64,000 nt of DNA. Origin: Adlercreutzia agrestimuris. Lineage in GTDB: Bacteria > Actinomycetota > Coriobacteriia > Coriobacteriales > Eggerthellaceae. Made by a program: the position numbers and the translations under genes. Shown here piece by piece: positions 26,226 to 35,618 of this stretch. The notes below the pieces were generated by a model. It was not told where the DNA came from. It did no database searches and was given only the letters and a program-made list of their open reading frames with translations. Position 1 is the stretch's first letter, and the number at the start of each line of letters is the position of its first letter. The DNA is taken from the NCBI RefSeq assembly GCF_943193125.1, contig NZ_CALPCX010000003.1, positions 186,001 through 250,000 of the forward strand. The letters are read 5' to 3'.

Positions 26226-28424
26226 CTAACCAATCAACTTGGTTGATTCAACCTTTTCCACATACCACTCCATAAACTTCGACAATGGTTTACGAAGCAC
26301 AAGCCCTATCAGTGCCGCAGGTATCAAAAATAGGCAGAGTTGACCAATTTGTATCCAAAAATCATTGCCATAAGTTCCCATCATGGCTGCTCGCATAGCA
26401 TTTACTACATGAGTTAGCGGAAGATAAGGCGAAATAGCTTGCACAAACCAGGGCAAAAGCTGAAGCGGGAATGACCCCCCACACCCTGTTACCTGCACAA
26501 TCAAAAGCAAAACCGTAATAGCTTTTCCCAGATTGGCGAATGCTGCCACCAGCGAGTAAATCAAAAACGCCAATACAAGACCTGACACCCAGAAACAAAT
26601 CATCAGCAACCAGGGGTGTACCGCCTGCACCTGCAAGAAGAAGATATTGCCAAGACCCATCAATGTTGTTTGCAAAAGCGATATAAAGGCCACAATGGCA
26701 AAGTGCCCCAGGAAAAGCTGACGCGGCTTAGGATTGCGCAAAAGCGCTACCTGCTCTTTCAGCGGATGTGGCTTAATAGCAACCATAATGAGAAGTGATC
26801 CGATAAATATTGCAAGCGACGTATACAGCGGCGTCATTGCTGAACCAAAGTTCTCAACAGGAAAAACTGCCTCTCGTTGCACTCCAACAGGTGCCGCTAG
26901 TGCTAAAGAAAGCGTTTCTATGTCGCTTGTGAATAACTCCTGCAAGGTAGACGTGTCTCCTGCAACAAGCGCATCGTCAATACGATCAGCCAGAGTACGC
27001 ATCTTGTCTGATACTTCGTGAAGACGCGCTACCGAATCATTTATTTTGGTAGTAGCAGTGCTCATTGACTCAGATGTAGTACCAAGCGTTGCCTCAACAT
27101 CAGACTCTGCCCCATGCGCTTCATCTAAGCCGCGATTCAAATCAGCCGAAAAAGTTTGCGCATCGTTTACAAGTGCGTCAAGCGTGGGTTTAAGGTTTTG
27201 CTCGTAATCTGTTTTGATGTCTTGAGCGCTTTGCTTCGCGTCGTCAATGAGCGCCTTGACTTTTTCGCGCTCAGCGGTGACATCGCTTATTCCTGCATCA
27301 AGTTTGTCAGCAGCAGACACCAGGTTATCGCGTATCGAAGACTGATTATCAATAATTGTTTGCATGCGCTCAGTAATTCCGTCAAGCGCTGCAACAACAT
27401 TTTCTGGCGCATCCTCAGGAAGCTGTTCTGCGATCTCTTGAAGAGTTGTAAGCCGACCTTGCGTAGCTTCAATCTGTGCAGTTATCAAATCAGATGCAGC
27501 ACGAAGTTTCGTTGACGCCTGACCAGTTTCAGCGCCAGATTCATCAAATAAGGCTTCTATCTGTGAGCCCAATTCTTCGTATCGAGTTTGAACGGCCTCA
27601 AGAGATTGCGTAATAGAATCGCTTGATCCGCTTACTTGTCCAAGTGTTGATTGTATTGTTGCAACGCCATTTTGTGCCGTTGTTGTCAAATCACTCAAGC
27701 TTTGATCTGCTGCTTGCAACAAACCTAATGTTGTGTCATTGAGCGAGTCAACCGAGTCAGTCAACGTAGCATAGAGCGAAAGAACCGATGCTGCATCATC
27801 AATGCGCGTTGCCATAGTGCGCACATGTGCAGATAACGCTGCAATTCGTCCTTCTAAATTCGTGTCCTCGGCAAAATTTGAAAAACCTTGCACCAAAGCA
27901 AGCGACACCTCAGAAAGTGTTTCAGCAAACACTTCATTAACCTGATACGAAACGGTATCGGCTCCCTGATCGGTAATTTTTGGAGCTATCGCACTTTTCT
28001 TCTGGTTGGTGTAATAGATAATTTCGGCGTGCTGAGCATCATCGTCATAAAAAGTAAGCATATCTTTAGAGAAAGACTGAGGGATCACAACTGCTGCATA
28101 ATATCTGCCTGAACGCGCACCATCTATAGCGTCTTCCTCATCAGTTATGCGCCAATCAATCTGGTCGTTTGCGCGCAACGCATTTAAGACTTGATCACCT
28201 ACGTTGATGCGCACAGGAATCAAATCCGACTCATATCCCTCATCGGTATTGGCAACAGCAACGGTTAAATTACCCGTGTTTTCAAATACATCCCAACAAG
28301 CAATAACGTTATACCAGGTAAAAATAGAGGGAAGCACCACAAGACCTATCACGATAATGATGCTGATTGCATTTTTAAACAAGCGCTTGAAGTCGTCTTT
28401 AGCTAACAGCCACATATTATGCAT
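26226..28424 (-). CDS. YhgE/Pip-family membrane protein (second of pair)
   Basis: 732 residues from the ATG at 28424, preceded by AGGAGGTG at 6 bases. One N-terminal membrane helix (about 15-35) with the family block L-P-S-I-F-T-W-Y-N-V-I-A-C-W-D is followed by a large extracellular region rich in heptad-like Ala/Asp/Ser helices (about 150-480) and a C-terminal ABC-2-like set of five or six membrane segments. YhgE/Pip proteins include the lactococcal phage infection protein and resemble ABC-2 permeases without an ATPase. The gene overlaps the upstream paralog by eight bases, so the two are translated together and may form a heteromer. Confidence 0.88.
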   Translation of the reverse strand: MHNMWLLAKDDFKRLFKNAISIIIVIGLVVLPSIFTWYNVIACWDVFENTGNLTVAVANTDEGYESDLIPVRINVGDQVLNALRANDQIDWRITDEEDAIDGARSGRYYAAVVIPQSFSKDMLTFYDDDAQHAEIIYYTNQKKSAIAPKITDQGADTVSYQVNEVFAETLSEVSLALVQGFSNFAEDTNLEGRIAALSAHVRTMATRIDDAASVLSLYATLTDSVDSLNDTTLGLLQAADQSLSDLTTTAQNGVATIQSTLGQVSGSSDSITQSLEAVQTRYEELGSQIEALFDESGAETGQASTKLRAASDLITAQIEATQGRLTTLQEIAEQLPEDAPENVVAALDGITERMQTIIDNQSSIRDNLVSAADKLDAGISDVTAEREKVKALIDDAKQSAQDIKTDYEQNLKPTLDALVNDAQTFSADLNRGLDEAHGAESDVEATLGTTSESMSTATTKINDSVARLHEVSDKMRTLADRIDDALVAGDTSTLQELFTSDIETLSLALAAPVGVQREAVFPVENFGSAMTPLYTSLAIFIGSLLIMVAIKPHPLKEQVALLRNPKPRQLFLGHFAIVAFISLLQTTLMGLGNIFFLQVQAVHPWLLMICFWVSGLVLAFLIYSLVAAFANLGKAITVLLLIVQVTGCGGSFPLQLLPWFVQAISPYLPLTHVVNAMRAAMMGTYGNDFWIQIGQLCLFLIPAALIGLVLRKPLSKFMEWYVEKVESTKLIG

Positions 28425-31008
28425 GGTGTTCACCTCCTTTTGTTGATGTGTCAGGTGTTTTCTGCTTGCCCACAAGCGTTATCAATTCATCACGCGAAAG
28501 CTCATCAAGCTGGAGCTGCTTTTGAATGCTGTACAGTTTGCTTTCCAAAACAATGACCACAACAAAGACAAGAATCATCCAAATGAGAATTCCTGTGAGA
28601 ATCCATACCTTCTCAGCAGGCGTAAGCGCAAACACCACCATAAGTGCAACTGGTACTGCAAAGCCTGCAATAATTGCACCCTTGATAAAGCGAGGCCGCA
28701 AATTTTGCAGCGTTTCATAACGCTTTTCCAGTGAAATCTTATAGTCAAGCGGATGAGCTAATGCCTCTAGAATGTGCGCCTTCGAATATCCCTTACGAGG
28801 AGCACTTACTTCTTCGCCATTAAAGATGCCACTTTGAGACACTTGTTGCGCAGTCATATAGTTTGCACTGGCTATCATCGGACGAATCTTGAGTCCTAGA
28901 ATCAAGAAAAGGACGAAAAAGAGAAGCAGTATAGCCAGATCATGGAAGTAATTCATGCCATAGAAACCGCAAATTGACTCACGCATAGCACTAATACCAT
29001 ACGTGAAGGGGAAGAATGGATAAACTGACTGGAAGAAGCTTGAGGTCATTTCTATAGGGTACAAACCTGTTGCTCCAGGAATCTGAGCAAATACCAACAC
29101 GATGCAAATACCTTTGCCAATATGTTGCAGCGTAAGTGAAAGGGCAAACATGATAGACATATAGGCCATAGAAGAGACTGCTGCAGCTATAAAGAGCGCG
29201 GGTGCATTCATGGTCTGCACACCAATCGCCATCACGCCGACACAACAGACAATTGCCTGAATAATGGCTAAAAACTCAAAGAGTAAAAACCTTGCCATAT
29301 ACGCTTGAGTATAAGTAATATCAGGAAAGCCATCCTCATCAACTTCTTGACGCATGATGACAATCAGCATGATGGCACCAATCCAAAATGTCAGATTCAT
29401 AAATAAAGGCGCCATAGCTGACCCATAAGCATTGAGTGGATAGAGAGACTCAGTTACCACCTCAGTTGGCGCACCCATATAGTCAGATATCTGCTCTGCG
29501 TTAAGCCCATCTTCGCCCAAGAGATCTTTAAAAATATCAACGCTTTGAAGTGTTGAGACATCACCAGCAATAGCATCAAGCTCTTCGTTTACGCCGCCAA
29601 ATAAACGAGATGTCTCGCCCACAATTCCACTTGCCGAAGAAAGCGTCTCTGACAACTCGTCAAGTGCACCTTTAGTTTGAGCAATAAGGGTGTTTTGCGA
29701 CGCCAGCACACCTTGTAGCGTGGCCGCTGAGTTTGAAACGCTATCAAGCGCTCCTTGTAATTGAGGAATGAGCTCGGAATAGAGCGCATTTGACGCAGAA
29801 TCAACCGAGTCAAATGCATTATTAGTTGCCTCATCAAGAGATGCGGTTATACCCGAAAGCGTCTCAAGCGAGGTATCCATTTCGCTACCTGTTTGCTCAA
29901 CGCTATCAAGTACTTCTTGTGCTTTATCTACAGCCGCTGAAATCTCATCCACTGCACCTTGCAAACGCGTCTTTGCCTCTGCCAACGCCGGAAGGTCTTC
30001 ATCTTCAGGAATCTCGGCAACTAGCTCATTGAGCTTTTCAACCACACCGCGCTCTTGTTCAATGATTGAAGCAGTGTGATCAACTACACCACCAAGATCA
30101 TCTTTGGCATTCGTAATTGAACTTGAAGCTTTGCCTGCAGCCTCTTTCGTTTTTTGTGTTGCCTGCTCAGCCTGCAACAACACATCACTTACCAAGGGCA
30201 TTGAAGATGCCGAAAACGCAGACAATGATGTTTTTACCTGTGCACAGTTAGATTGAATGTCCTGCAAGAATACAGCTGCCTCATCAATTTGTGCTGCCGC
30301 ATCATCAAGTGCACTTTTCGCTGTTTGAACCTTGTCGGCGGCTTCCTGAGCACTCCTTGAAACTGAATCAAACGACGATTGCGTTTCTGTTACTGCCGAC
30401 TGCGCATCAGTAATACGCTGCAAAGCTATAGATACATGCGAGTCAATATCTGACTGCGTATCAGTAAGGGCTGAATCTACCGCTTCAGTTATGGCATCAG
30501 TTACTGTTGAAACAAATGTGGCATTAATTGTTTCTTCAAGGGTGGTTGCGCCAACGTCAGTGATTTTTGGCGAAACAGGGCCTGTTTTTTCATTTACGTA
30601 ATAGGTTATCTCGGGTTGAACAAATGACCCCTCGGTGATGGTGAGCAAATCAGAGGTAAAACTCTGAGGTATGACGAACGCAGCATAACATTGACCTTCA
30701 TCAAGTTGCTCCATCGCATCATCGTAGCTGGTAATTTCCCAATCAAGTTGGTCATTCTCTTCCAGTTTCTCGACAATCATGTCGCCCACATCAAGCTCAC
30801 CGGTTATTTCGGAAGAACCACCTTCATCCAAGTTTGCAACGCACACTTTCAACTCAGAAGTGTTGTCGTAAGGATTCCAGAAGCCAAGTACGTTGTACCA
30901 GGTATACAGCGAGGGCAGGATAAGTAACGCACCAATAACAACTAACGCTTGGGGCACTTTTAACAATCGAACAATGTCGCGCTTAATCACGCGAAATACT
31001 GTTGCCAT
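28417..31008 (-). CDS. YhgE/Pip-family membrane protein (first of pair)
   Basis: 863 residues. It has the same plan as its downstream paralog: an N-terminal helix followed by L-P-S-L-Y-T-W-Y-N-V-L-G-F-W-N, a long coiled extracellular stalk (about 165-510), then six membrane segments with an A-Q-I-P-G-A-T-G-L-Y-P-I-E block. It also has an extra C-terminal cytoplasmic region and two final helices (about 750-830) absent from the partner. GGGAGGT precedes the ATG. Family members act at the cell surface in phage adsorption or export. No ATPase or secretion genes are adjacent. Confidence 0.88.
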   Translation of the reverse strand: MATVFRVIKRDIVRLLKVPQALVVIGALLILPSLYTWYNVLGFWNPYDNTSELKVCVANLDEGGSSEITGELDVGDMIVEKLEENDQLDWEITSYDDAMEQLDEGQCYAAFVIPQSFTSDLLTITEGSFVQPEITYYVNEKTGPVSPKITDVGATTLEETINATFVSTVTDAITEAVDSALTDTQSDIDSHVSIALQRITDAQSAVTETQSSFDSVSRSAQEAADKVQTAKSALDDAAAQIDEAAVFLQDIQSNCAQVKTSLSAFSASSMPLVSDVLLQAEQATQKTKEAAGKASSSITNAKDDLGGVVDHTASIIEQERGVVEKLNELVAEIPEDEDLPALAEAKTRLQGAVDEISAAVDKAQEVLDSVEQTGSEMDTSLETLSGITASLDEATNNAFDSVDSASNALYSELIPQLQGALDSVSNSAATLQGVLASQNTLIAQTKGALDELSETLSSASGIVGETSRLFGGVNEELDAIAGDVSTLQSVDIFKDLLGEDGLNAEQISDYMGAPTEVVTESLYPLNAYGSAMAPLFMNLTFWIGAIMLIVIMRQEVDEDGFPDITYTQAYMARFLLFEFLAIIQAIVCCVGVMAIGVQTMNAPALFIAAAVSSMAYMSIMFALSLTLQHIGKGICIVLVFAQIPGATGLYPIEMTSSFFQSVYPFFPFTYGISAMRESICGFYGMNYFHDLAILLLFFVLFLILGLKIRPMIASANYMTAQQVSQSGIFNGEEVSAPRKGYSKAHILEALAHPLDYKISLEKRYETLQNLRPRFIKGAIIAGFAVPVALMVVFALTPAEKVWILTGILIWMILVFVVVIVLESKLYSIQKQLQLDELSRDELITLVGKQKTPDTSTKGGEHHA

Positions 31009-31171
31009 TGCTGTGCCTACCTCCCTTTTCTTCTCACTGACAGCAGCTTTGCGAGCATACGGACCGCAAAATTAGTTCATCAATGATACAATAACATTTC
31101 ACTTATGCTCCGAGCGATCTTGTCAAAGTTACGATATACTTCGTTGGCGAGACAAACCGTAAGGAGGATTC

Positions 31172-31591
31172 ATGATCAAGGAAATCGTGAAAGATGATGA
31201 GATTCTTTCACAACCCTGCGAAAAGGCTACCGAACAAGATAACGAGTTGGTGACTGATCTGCTTGACACGCTCGCTGCAAATGAAGAAGCAGCTGCTTTA
31301 TCTGCCAACCAGATTGGCACACCCAAATCGGTTGTGGTTTATCTTGACGACAACGAGCAACCTCGCGTGATGTTCAACCCTGTTCTCAAACAAGCGCTTC
31401 ATCCATTTAAAGCTGTCGAAGCATGTCTGTCGCATGAAGGCGAAGTTGAAGTCAAGCGTTTTGCCTGGATCAATGTTTCCTACGAAGATCTCGTAGATGG
31501 CAAGCTTGTTCCGAAAAAAATCAAATTGCAAGGTTGGACTGCTCAACTTGTTCAGCACATGATTGATCATTGCAAAGGCAAAACCATCTAA
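31172..31591 (+). CDS. Peptide deformylase homolog lacking the catalytic Glu
   Basis: 139 residues; AAGGAGG precedes the ATG. The deformylase fold is recognisable from motif 1 (A-L-S-A-N-Q-I-G, where active enzymes have G-x-A-A-x-Q-I-G), motif 2 (E-A-C-L-S with metal ligand C85) and motif 3. Motif 3 reads Q-H-M-I-D-H (128-133) instead of Q-H-E-x-D-H: both metal-binding His are kept, but the catalytic Glu is Met130. It therefore probably binds metal yet cannot deformylate by the usual mechanism. It could be a specialised or regulatory paralog. It is monocistronic and followed by two hairpins. The genome presumably has a normal def elsewhere. Confidence 0.8.
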   Translation: MIKEIVKDDEILSQPCEKATEQDNELVTDLLDTLAANEEAAALSANQIGTPKSVVVYLDDNEQPRVMFNPVLKQALHPFKAVEACLSHEGEVEVKRFAWINVSYEDLVDGKLVPKKIKLQGWTAQLVQHMIDHCKGKTI

Positions 31592-31606
31592 ATCTAACCA
31601 TGAGAC

Positions 31607-31679
31607 ATAAACGGTTTGCCCCGTTTATCGTCATCTTCACCACAAAAGCGCGCTTGTCTTTTTTGATAAGCGCGCTTTT
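31607..31679. terminator. Two hairpins between deformylase homolog and DJ-1 gene
   Basis: Hairpin 1: ATAAACGG (31607-31614) with CCGTTTAT (31621-31628). Hairpin 2: AAAAGCGCGCTT (31644-31655) with AAGCGCGCTTTT (31668-31679), followed by T on the plus strand and, on the minus strand, a T-rich end as well. The second is a strong bidirectional terminator for the convergent genes. Confidence 0.85.
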
Positions 31680-31687
31680 TATGTGTG

Positions 31688-32245
31688 CTACTTGTCAGCA
31701 AGCATTGCATTTGCAACTTGAGCAGCAGTTTCCTTACCCGCAAGAGCCTCAAGCAACGCCAAACCAAAAGCAAGTGCCGCACCCGGTCCATCAGCGGTAA
31801 TCAGGTTATCGTCAACTACTACTTGTTTATCATTTACATAAGAACCCTCAGGAAATACCTCTTCACAACCAGGATAACAAGTTGCCTTACGTCCAATTAA
31901 GAGCCGACAATCAGCTAAAACGGTGGGACCTGCGCAGATTGCTCCTACATATTTATCTGCCTGCATATAAGAGGTAAGTGCTTCGCGAACCGTTTCGCAC
32001 TTCATGATATTCTCAACGCCTTTTGAGCCACCAGGGATAATAAGCATATCGCAATCGTCAAGATTAATTTGATCAATAAGCATATCAGCATGCAGTGTGA
32101 TATTTTGGGCTCCAAGAACATCGTTTCCTTCCATGATTGAAACGAGTGCCACCTCTACTCCACCGCGGCGAAGCGCATCAACTGGCGCCACTACTTCAAG
32201 CGGTTCAAAACCATCCGCAACTATTACTGCAGCAAGCTTCGTCAT
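31688..32245 (-). CDS. DJ-1/PfpI family protein
   Basis: 185 residues from the ATG at 32245, with AAGGTGGG upstream; a GTG three codons earlier is embedded in that site and unlikely. The fold signature includes G-F-E-P-L-E near residue 15 (the conserved Glu) and the nucleophile elbow A-I-C-A-G-P near residue 105, with a reactive Cys. Family members are oxidative-stress chaperones, deglycases/glyoxalases or thiazole-biosynthesis (ThiJ)-like proteins. The sequence resembles the YajL/ThiJ branch. The exact activity is undetermined. Confidence 0.88.
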   Translation of the reverse strand: MTKLAAVIVADGFEPLEVVAPVDALRRGGVEVALVSIMEGNDVLGAQNITLHADMLIDQINLDDCDMLIIPGGSKGVENIMKCETVREALTSYMQADKYVGAICAGPTVLADCRLLIGRKATCYPGCEEVFPEGSYVNDKQVVVDDNLITADGPGAALAFGLALLEALAGKETAAQVANAMLADK

Positions 32246-32463
32246 AGTACCCACCTTTCACTATTTTTTTGATAATAACCGAGTGCTTTTGTCATAACTC
32301 TTGTTCACGCAGTTGTTATTACCATTGTCCCACAGCACACTAAACGCTTAGGTGCGATGACCCATTTACTTACCAAAGTGTTTCTCATTTGTAGTAAGCG
32401 AAATAATATGTACATTACCCATACTTAACGTAACCTTAACAACATACTAACGCCTAATTCGCC

Positions 32464-32518
32464 TATACTTTGTACGTAAGATCAAAAGCGATATCTCACG
32501 GAAGGCAGTAGATCTGAT
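32464..32518 (+). promoter_or_regulatory. Likely -10 and ribosome site of the PurF-like gene
   Basis: A TATACT (32464-32469) would start transcription near 32476. GGAAGG lies 11-16 bases before the ATG at 32519. No clear -35 was found, and no purine riboswitch aptamer was recognised in the upstream 260 bases. Confidence 0.4.
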
Positions 32519-33943
32519 ATGGGCGGATTCTTTGGAGCAGTCTCAAATCGCGATGTAGTATTGGACGTTTTTTTTGGTGTTGATTACCATTCACACCTTG
32601 GAACTCGTCGCGCAGGAATGATTTTCTGCGATCAAGAAACCGGGTTTCAACGAGAAATCCACTCAATTGAAAATGTGCCATTTCGTACTCGTTTCGAGGA
32701 CGATCTGCCAGGTTTTCATGGCACAAGCGGCATTGGATGTATAAGCGACACCGACCCGCAACCACTCCTTGTTCGCTCCCATTTAGGCACTTTCGGAATT
32801 ACCACGGTGGGTGCCATCAACAACGCCGATGAGCTTGTTGAAGAGTTTTTCGAAGAGGGCGAAAAGCAATTTATGGCTATGAGCTCCGGTAAAGTAAACA
32901 CTACTGAGTTGGTAGCAGCTCTCATCAATCAAAAAGATGACTTTGTATCAGGTATTAAATATGCACAAGAGCGCATTGAGGGTTCACTCACCTTACTTAT
33001 CTTGAATACCGATGGCTCCATTATTGCAGCGCGCGATGCTATGGGTCGCCTACCGGTCCTTATTGGCAAAGATGCAGATGGTTTCTGCATTGCTTTTGAG
33101 AGTTTCGCGTATCACAAACTGGGATACGTTGACGAATATGAGCTTGGACCGGGAGAAATCGTTAAAGTCTGCGCTGACGAATTCACTACACTTGCCCCAG
33201 CGGGTGACAAAATGAAGATCTGCGCATTCTTATGGGTTTACTACGGCTATCCCAATTCAAACTACGAAAATGTAAACGTTGAGGTCATGCGCTATCGCAA
33301 TGGCGCTATTATGGCACGCGATGAAGCAGCACGTGGTATGCTGCCCGAAGTTGACTATGTAGCTGGTGTTCCAGATTCCGGTATTCCCCACGCTATTGGT
33401 TTTTCAACCGAGTCTAAGATGCCCTTTGGTCGCCCATTCATCAAATATACTCCCACGTGGCCGCGTTCGTTTATGCCAAGCAACCAAGACATTCGCAACC
33501 GCGTAGCTAAGATGAAACAAATTCCTGTTCCAGAACTTATCAACGGCAAGCGTCTCTTATTTGTAGACGATTCCATTGTACGCGGTACACAGCTGGGTGA
33601 AACAGTTAGCTTCCTTTATGACTCAGGTGCAGCCGAAGTGCACATGCGCTCAGCATGCCCGCCTATTATGTTTAGCTGCAAGTATTTAAGCTTCTCAAGC
33701 TCAAAATCAGACATGGAGCTCATTGCTCGCCGCACCATCCAGAAGCTTGAAGGTGACGAAGGCCAGCAACACCTTGACGAGTATGCAGACCCCACCACCG
33801 AACGCGGTGCCTGCATGTTGCGCACTATTTGCGAAGAGCTTGGCTTTGAGTCATTAAGCTACCAATCTCTTCAAGGTATGCTTGATGCAATTGGCATTGA
33901 TCCAGAAAAAGTATGCACCTACTGCTGGAACGGCAAGGAGTAA
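32519..33943 (+). CDS. PurF-like amidophosphoribosyltransferase without the glutaminase Cys
   Basis: 474 residues. The N-terminal Ntn-hydrolase domain starts M-G-G-F-F-G where active PurF has M-C-G-[IV]-x-G, so the Cys nucleophile is Gly. The rest of that domain is kept (H-L-G-T-R-R-A-G, R-S-H-L-G). The PRPP-binding motif L-L-F-V-D-D-S-I-V-R-G-T is at 347-358. Four Cys positions that match the Fe-S cluster ligands of B. subtilis-type PurF remain: C235, C387, C466 and C469. It may use free ammonia or another amine donor, or be regulatory. No pur genes are adjacent. Similar GGFFG proteins occur alongside normal PurF in other anaerobes, from memory. Confidence 0.82.
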   Translation: MGGFFGAVSNRDVVLDVFFGVDYHSHLGTRRAGMIFCDQETGFQREIHSIENVPFRTRFEDDLPGFHGTSGIGCISDTDPQPLLVRSHLGTFGITTVGAINNADELVEEFFEEGEKQFMAMSSGKVNTTELVAALINQKDDFVSGIKYAQERIEGSLTLLILNTDGSIIAARDAMGRLPVLIGKDADGFCIAFESFAYHKLGYVDEYELGPGEIVKVCADEFTTLAPAGDKMKICAFLWVYYGYPNSNYENVNVEVMRYRNGAIMARDEAARGMLPEVDYVAGVPDSGIPHAIGFSTESKMPFGRPFIKYTPTWPRSFMPSNQDIRNRVAKMKQIPVPELINGKRLLFVDDSIVRGTQLGETVSFLYDSGAAEVHMRSACPPIMFSCKYLSFSSSKSDMELIARRTIQKLEGDEGQQHLDEYADPTTERGACMLRTICEELGFESLSYQSLQGMLDAIGIDPEKVCTYCWNGKE

Positions 33944-33987
33944 ACCTTCCAACCGAACCCGATACCTTGCATTACGCTTGAGTCCTT

Positions 33988-34020
33988 AAGCTCAGTCAAA
34001 GGTTAACTTTGGCTGAGCTT
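33988..34020 (+). terminator. Terminator of the PurF-like gene overlapping the brnQ 3' end
   Basis: AAGCTCAG (33988-33995) and CTGAGCTT (34013-34020) enclose CAAAG/CTTTG, joined by a T-G pair, giving a 14-pair stem followed by a T-run on the plus strand. The brnQ stop codon (34003-34005) is in its loop, so the terminator is encoded within the last codons of the opposing gene. Confidence 0.85.
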
Positions 34021-35349
34021 TTTGTTTGCCTGTTTATGCGACAGCACAATACCAACCACAATTCCCAATATCGCTGGTATTACCCAAGCAAACCCCATAT
34101 CAGCAAAGGGCAGTAAATCTGTTGGCAGCCACATGGTGGGTGCAAAGAGATCCCGCGCTGCAACAGAAACGCTTATCGCGGCGGTAGTTAATACGGCGCA
34201 GGGCCAGACAAGCTTCACCTTATCTGCTCTTGTGTGAAAGATGCCGAGCAAAACAAGCATAATTGCCGGAGGATAAAGCGCATCCAAGAATGGAATTGAA
34301 AGCTTTAAGATAGAATCAAGCCCGATCAATGATACAAGACAACTAAATGATGCAAAAATTGCCGCCCATCCGGGAAACGGAATTTTCGGGCATACTTCAT
34401 GAAAGTATTCGGCACAGCACGTAACCAAACCTGTTGAAACATTAAGTGTCGCAATTAAAAAGATTGCCGCAATAAGCACCGATCCGGCAGGCCCAAAGTG
34501 CATTTCTGCTGTTGTTGCTAATATGGTAGCGCCATTCGCTGCATCAGGAAGCGTGCTTGTCATAGTGACACCAACCACACCTAAAGCAACATAAATTGCA
34601 CCCATTAAAAAGCCAGCAATAAGACCCGCAGCAGAAATTGCAGCAACGGTCTTACTGGGGGTATCGGCACCAGACTCGCGAACATTTACCGCGACGACAA
34701 TGCCAAAACACATTGCAGCTAAGAGATCGGTTGTTTGGTATCCATTCAAAAACCCTTCAGCAAGTGCGTTACTATCATAGGGCTCCATAGGCCCTTGAGC
34801 CCCTCCGACAGGAGCAAAGATTGCTGAACCTACAAGCAAGATGATCAATACAATCAAAAGTGGCGCACTAAACTTGCCCATAATATCGCGAAGCATTCCT
34901 GGATGAAGTGCTAAAACAAACGCAATTCCAAAAAAGACGATCGAAAAGATTACCGCCGCTACCTCAGCTGAAAAAGGCATACTCTCAGGTAACAGAGGAC
35001 GAACCATTTCAAACGATGTCGTAGCACTGCGAGGGATTGCCAAAAATGGCCCTACCGTGAGATATACCAAAGCAACAAATATGGCTGCAAATACGGGATG
35101 CACCCGAGCAGCAAGCTCGCGAAGACCACCACATAAAGCTAAAGCAATGATAGCCAATACAGGAAGCCCAATGCCCGCAACCAAAAAACCCGCCATAGCA
35201 GGAGCATATGATGTACCTGATTGAAGACCCAAGAGCGGAGGTAAAATAAGATTTCCAGCACCAAAAAACATAGAGAACAACATGCCGCCAATTGCCAGCA
35301 TTTGTGCAGGACTCAGTCCTGATCTCATATTCTTCGGAATGCCTGCCAT
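34003..35349 (-). CDS. brnQ: Branched-chain amino acid:cation symporter
   Basis: 448 residues from the ATG at 35349, preceded by AGGAGG. Twelve membrane segments. The family-typical start L-A-I-G-G-M-L-F-S-M-F-F-G-A-G-N-L-I-L-P-P marks the LIVCS (BrnQ/BraB) carriers, which import Leu, Ile and Val with Na+ or H+. It provides uptake of the same amino acids that the ilv/leu operon at 53-62 kb makes. A small palindrome ATGCTAGCAT (35395-35404) lies in its upstream region. Confidence 0.92.
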   Translation of the reverse strand: MAGIPKNMRSGLSPAQMLAIGGMLFSMFFGAGNLILPPLLGLQSGTSYAPAMAGFLVAGIGLPVLAIIALALCGGLRELAARVHPVFAAIFVALVYLTVGPFLAIPRSATTSFEMVRPLLPESMPFSAEVAAVIFSIVFFGIAFVLALHPGMLRDIMGKFSAPLLIVLIILLVGSAIFAPVGGAQGPMEPYDSNALAEGFLNGYQTTDLLAAMCFGIVVAVNVRESGADTPSKTVAAISAAGLIAGFLMGAIYVALGVVGVTMTSTLPDAANGATILATTAEMHFGPAGSVLIAAIFLIATLNVSTGLVTCCAEYFHEVCPKIPFPGWAAIFASFSCLVSLIGLDSILKLSIPFLDALYPPAIMLVLLGIFHTRADKVKLVWPCAVLTTAAISVSVAARDLFAPTMWLPTDLLPFADMGFAWVIPAILGIVVGIVLSHKQANKKLSQS

Positions 35350-35618
35350 ATTGATCCTCCTCGCTACCATGCAATTATTCCTAAATTTGTTTTGATGCTA
35401 GCATGACCACACGTTTGCGCATGTCAGCACAGCAAAGCGAAAAAGAATCGTGATGCGAACGCAAGCAATCTGTCACCGAATGTTGAGCAGATGCCTTTTT
35501 GTTACATCTCTGAAAATGAGTCTCAACCTTAACACGGTGCTTCTGTGCAAGAATAGTTCTGTAACACTACGCTATTTCAGTACTACACCATAACCTCCCA
35601 GATCAAAGGAGCAAAAGC

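Noticed and set aside
32255..32518. Purine riboswitch upstream of the PurF-like gene
   Set aside because: I could not find the conserved three-way junction elements; only a -10 and ribosome site are visible.
35395..35404. ATGCTAGCAT palindrome upstream of brnQ
   Set aside because: A ten-base palindrome in AT-rich sequence is expected by chance at this scale, and no promoter elements frame it clearly.
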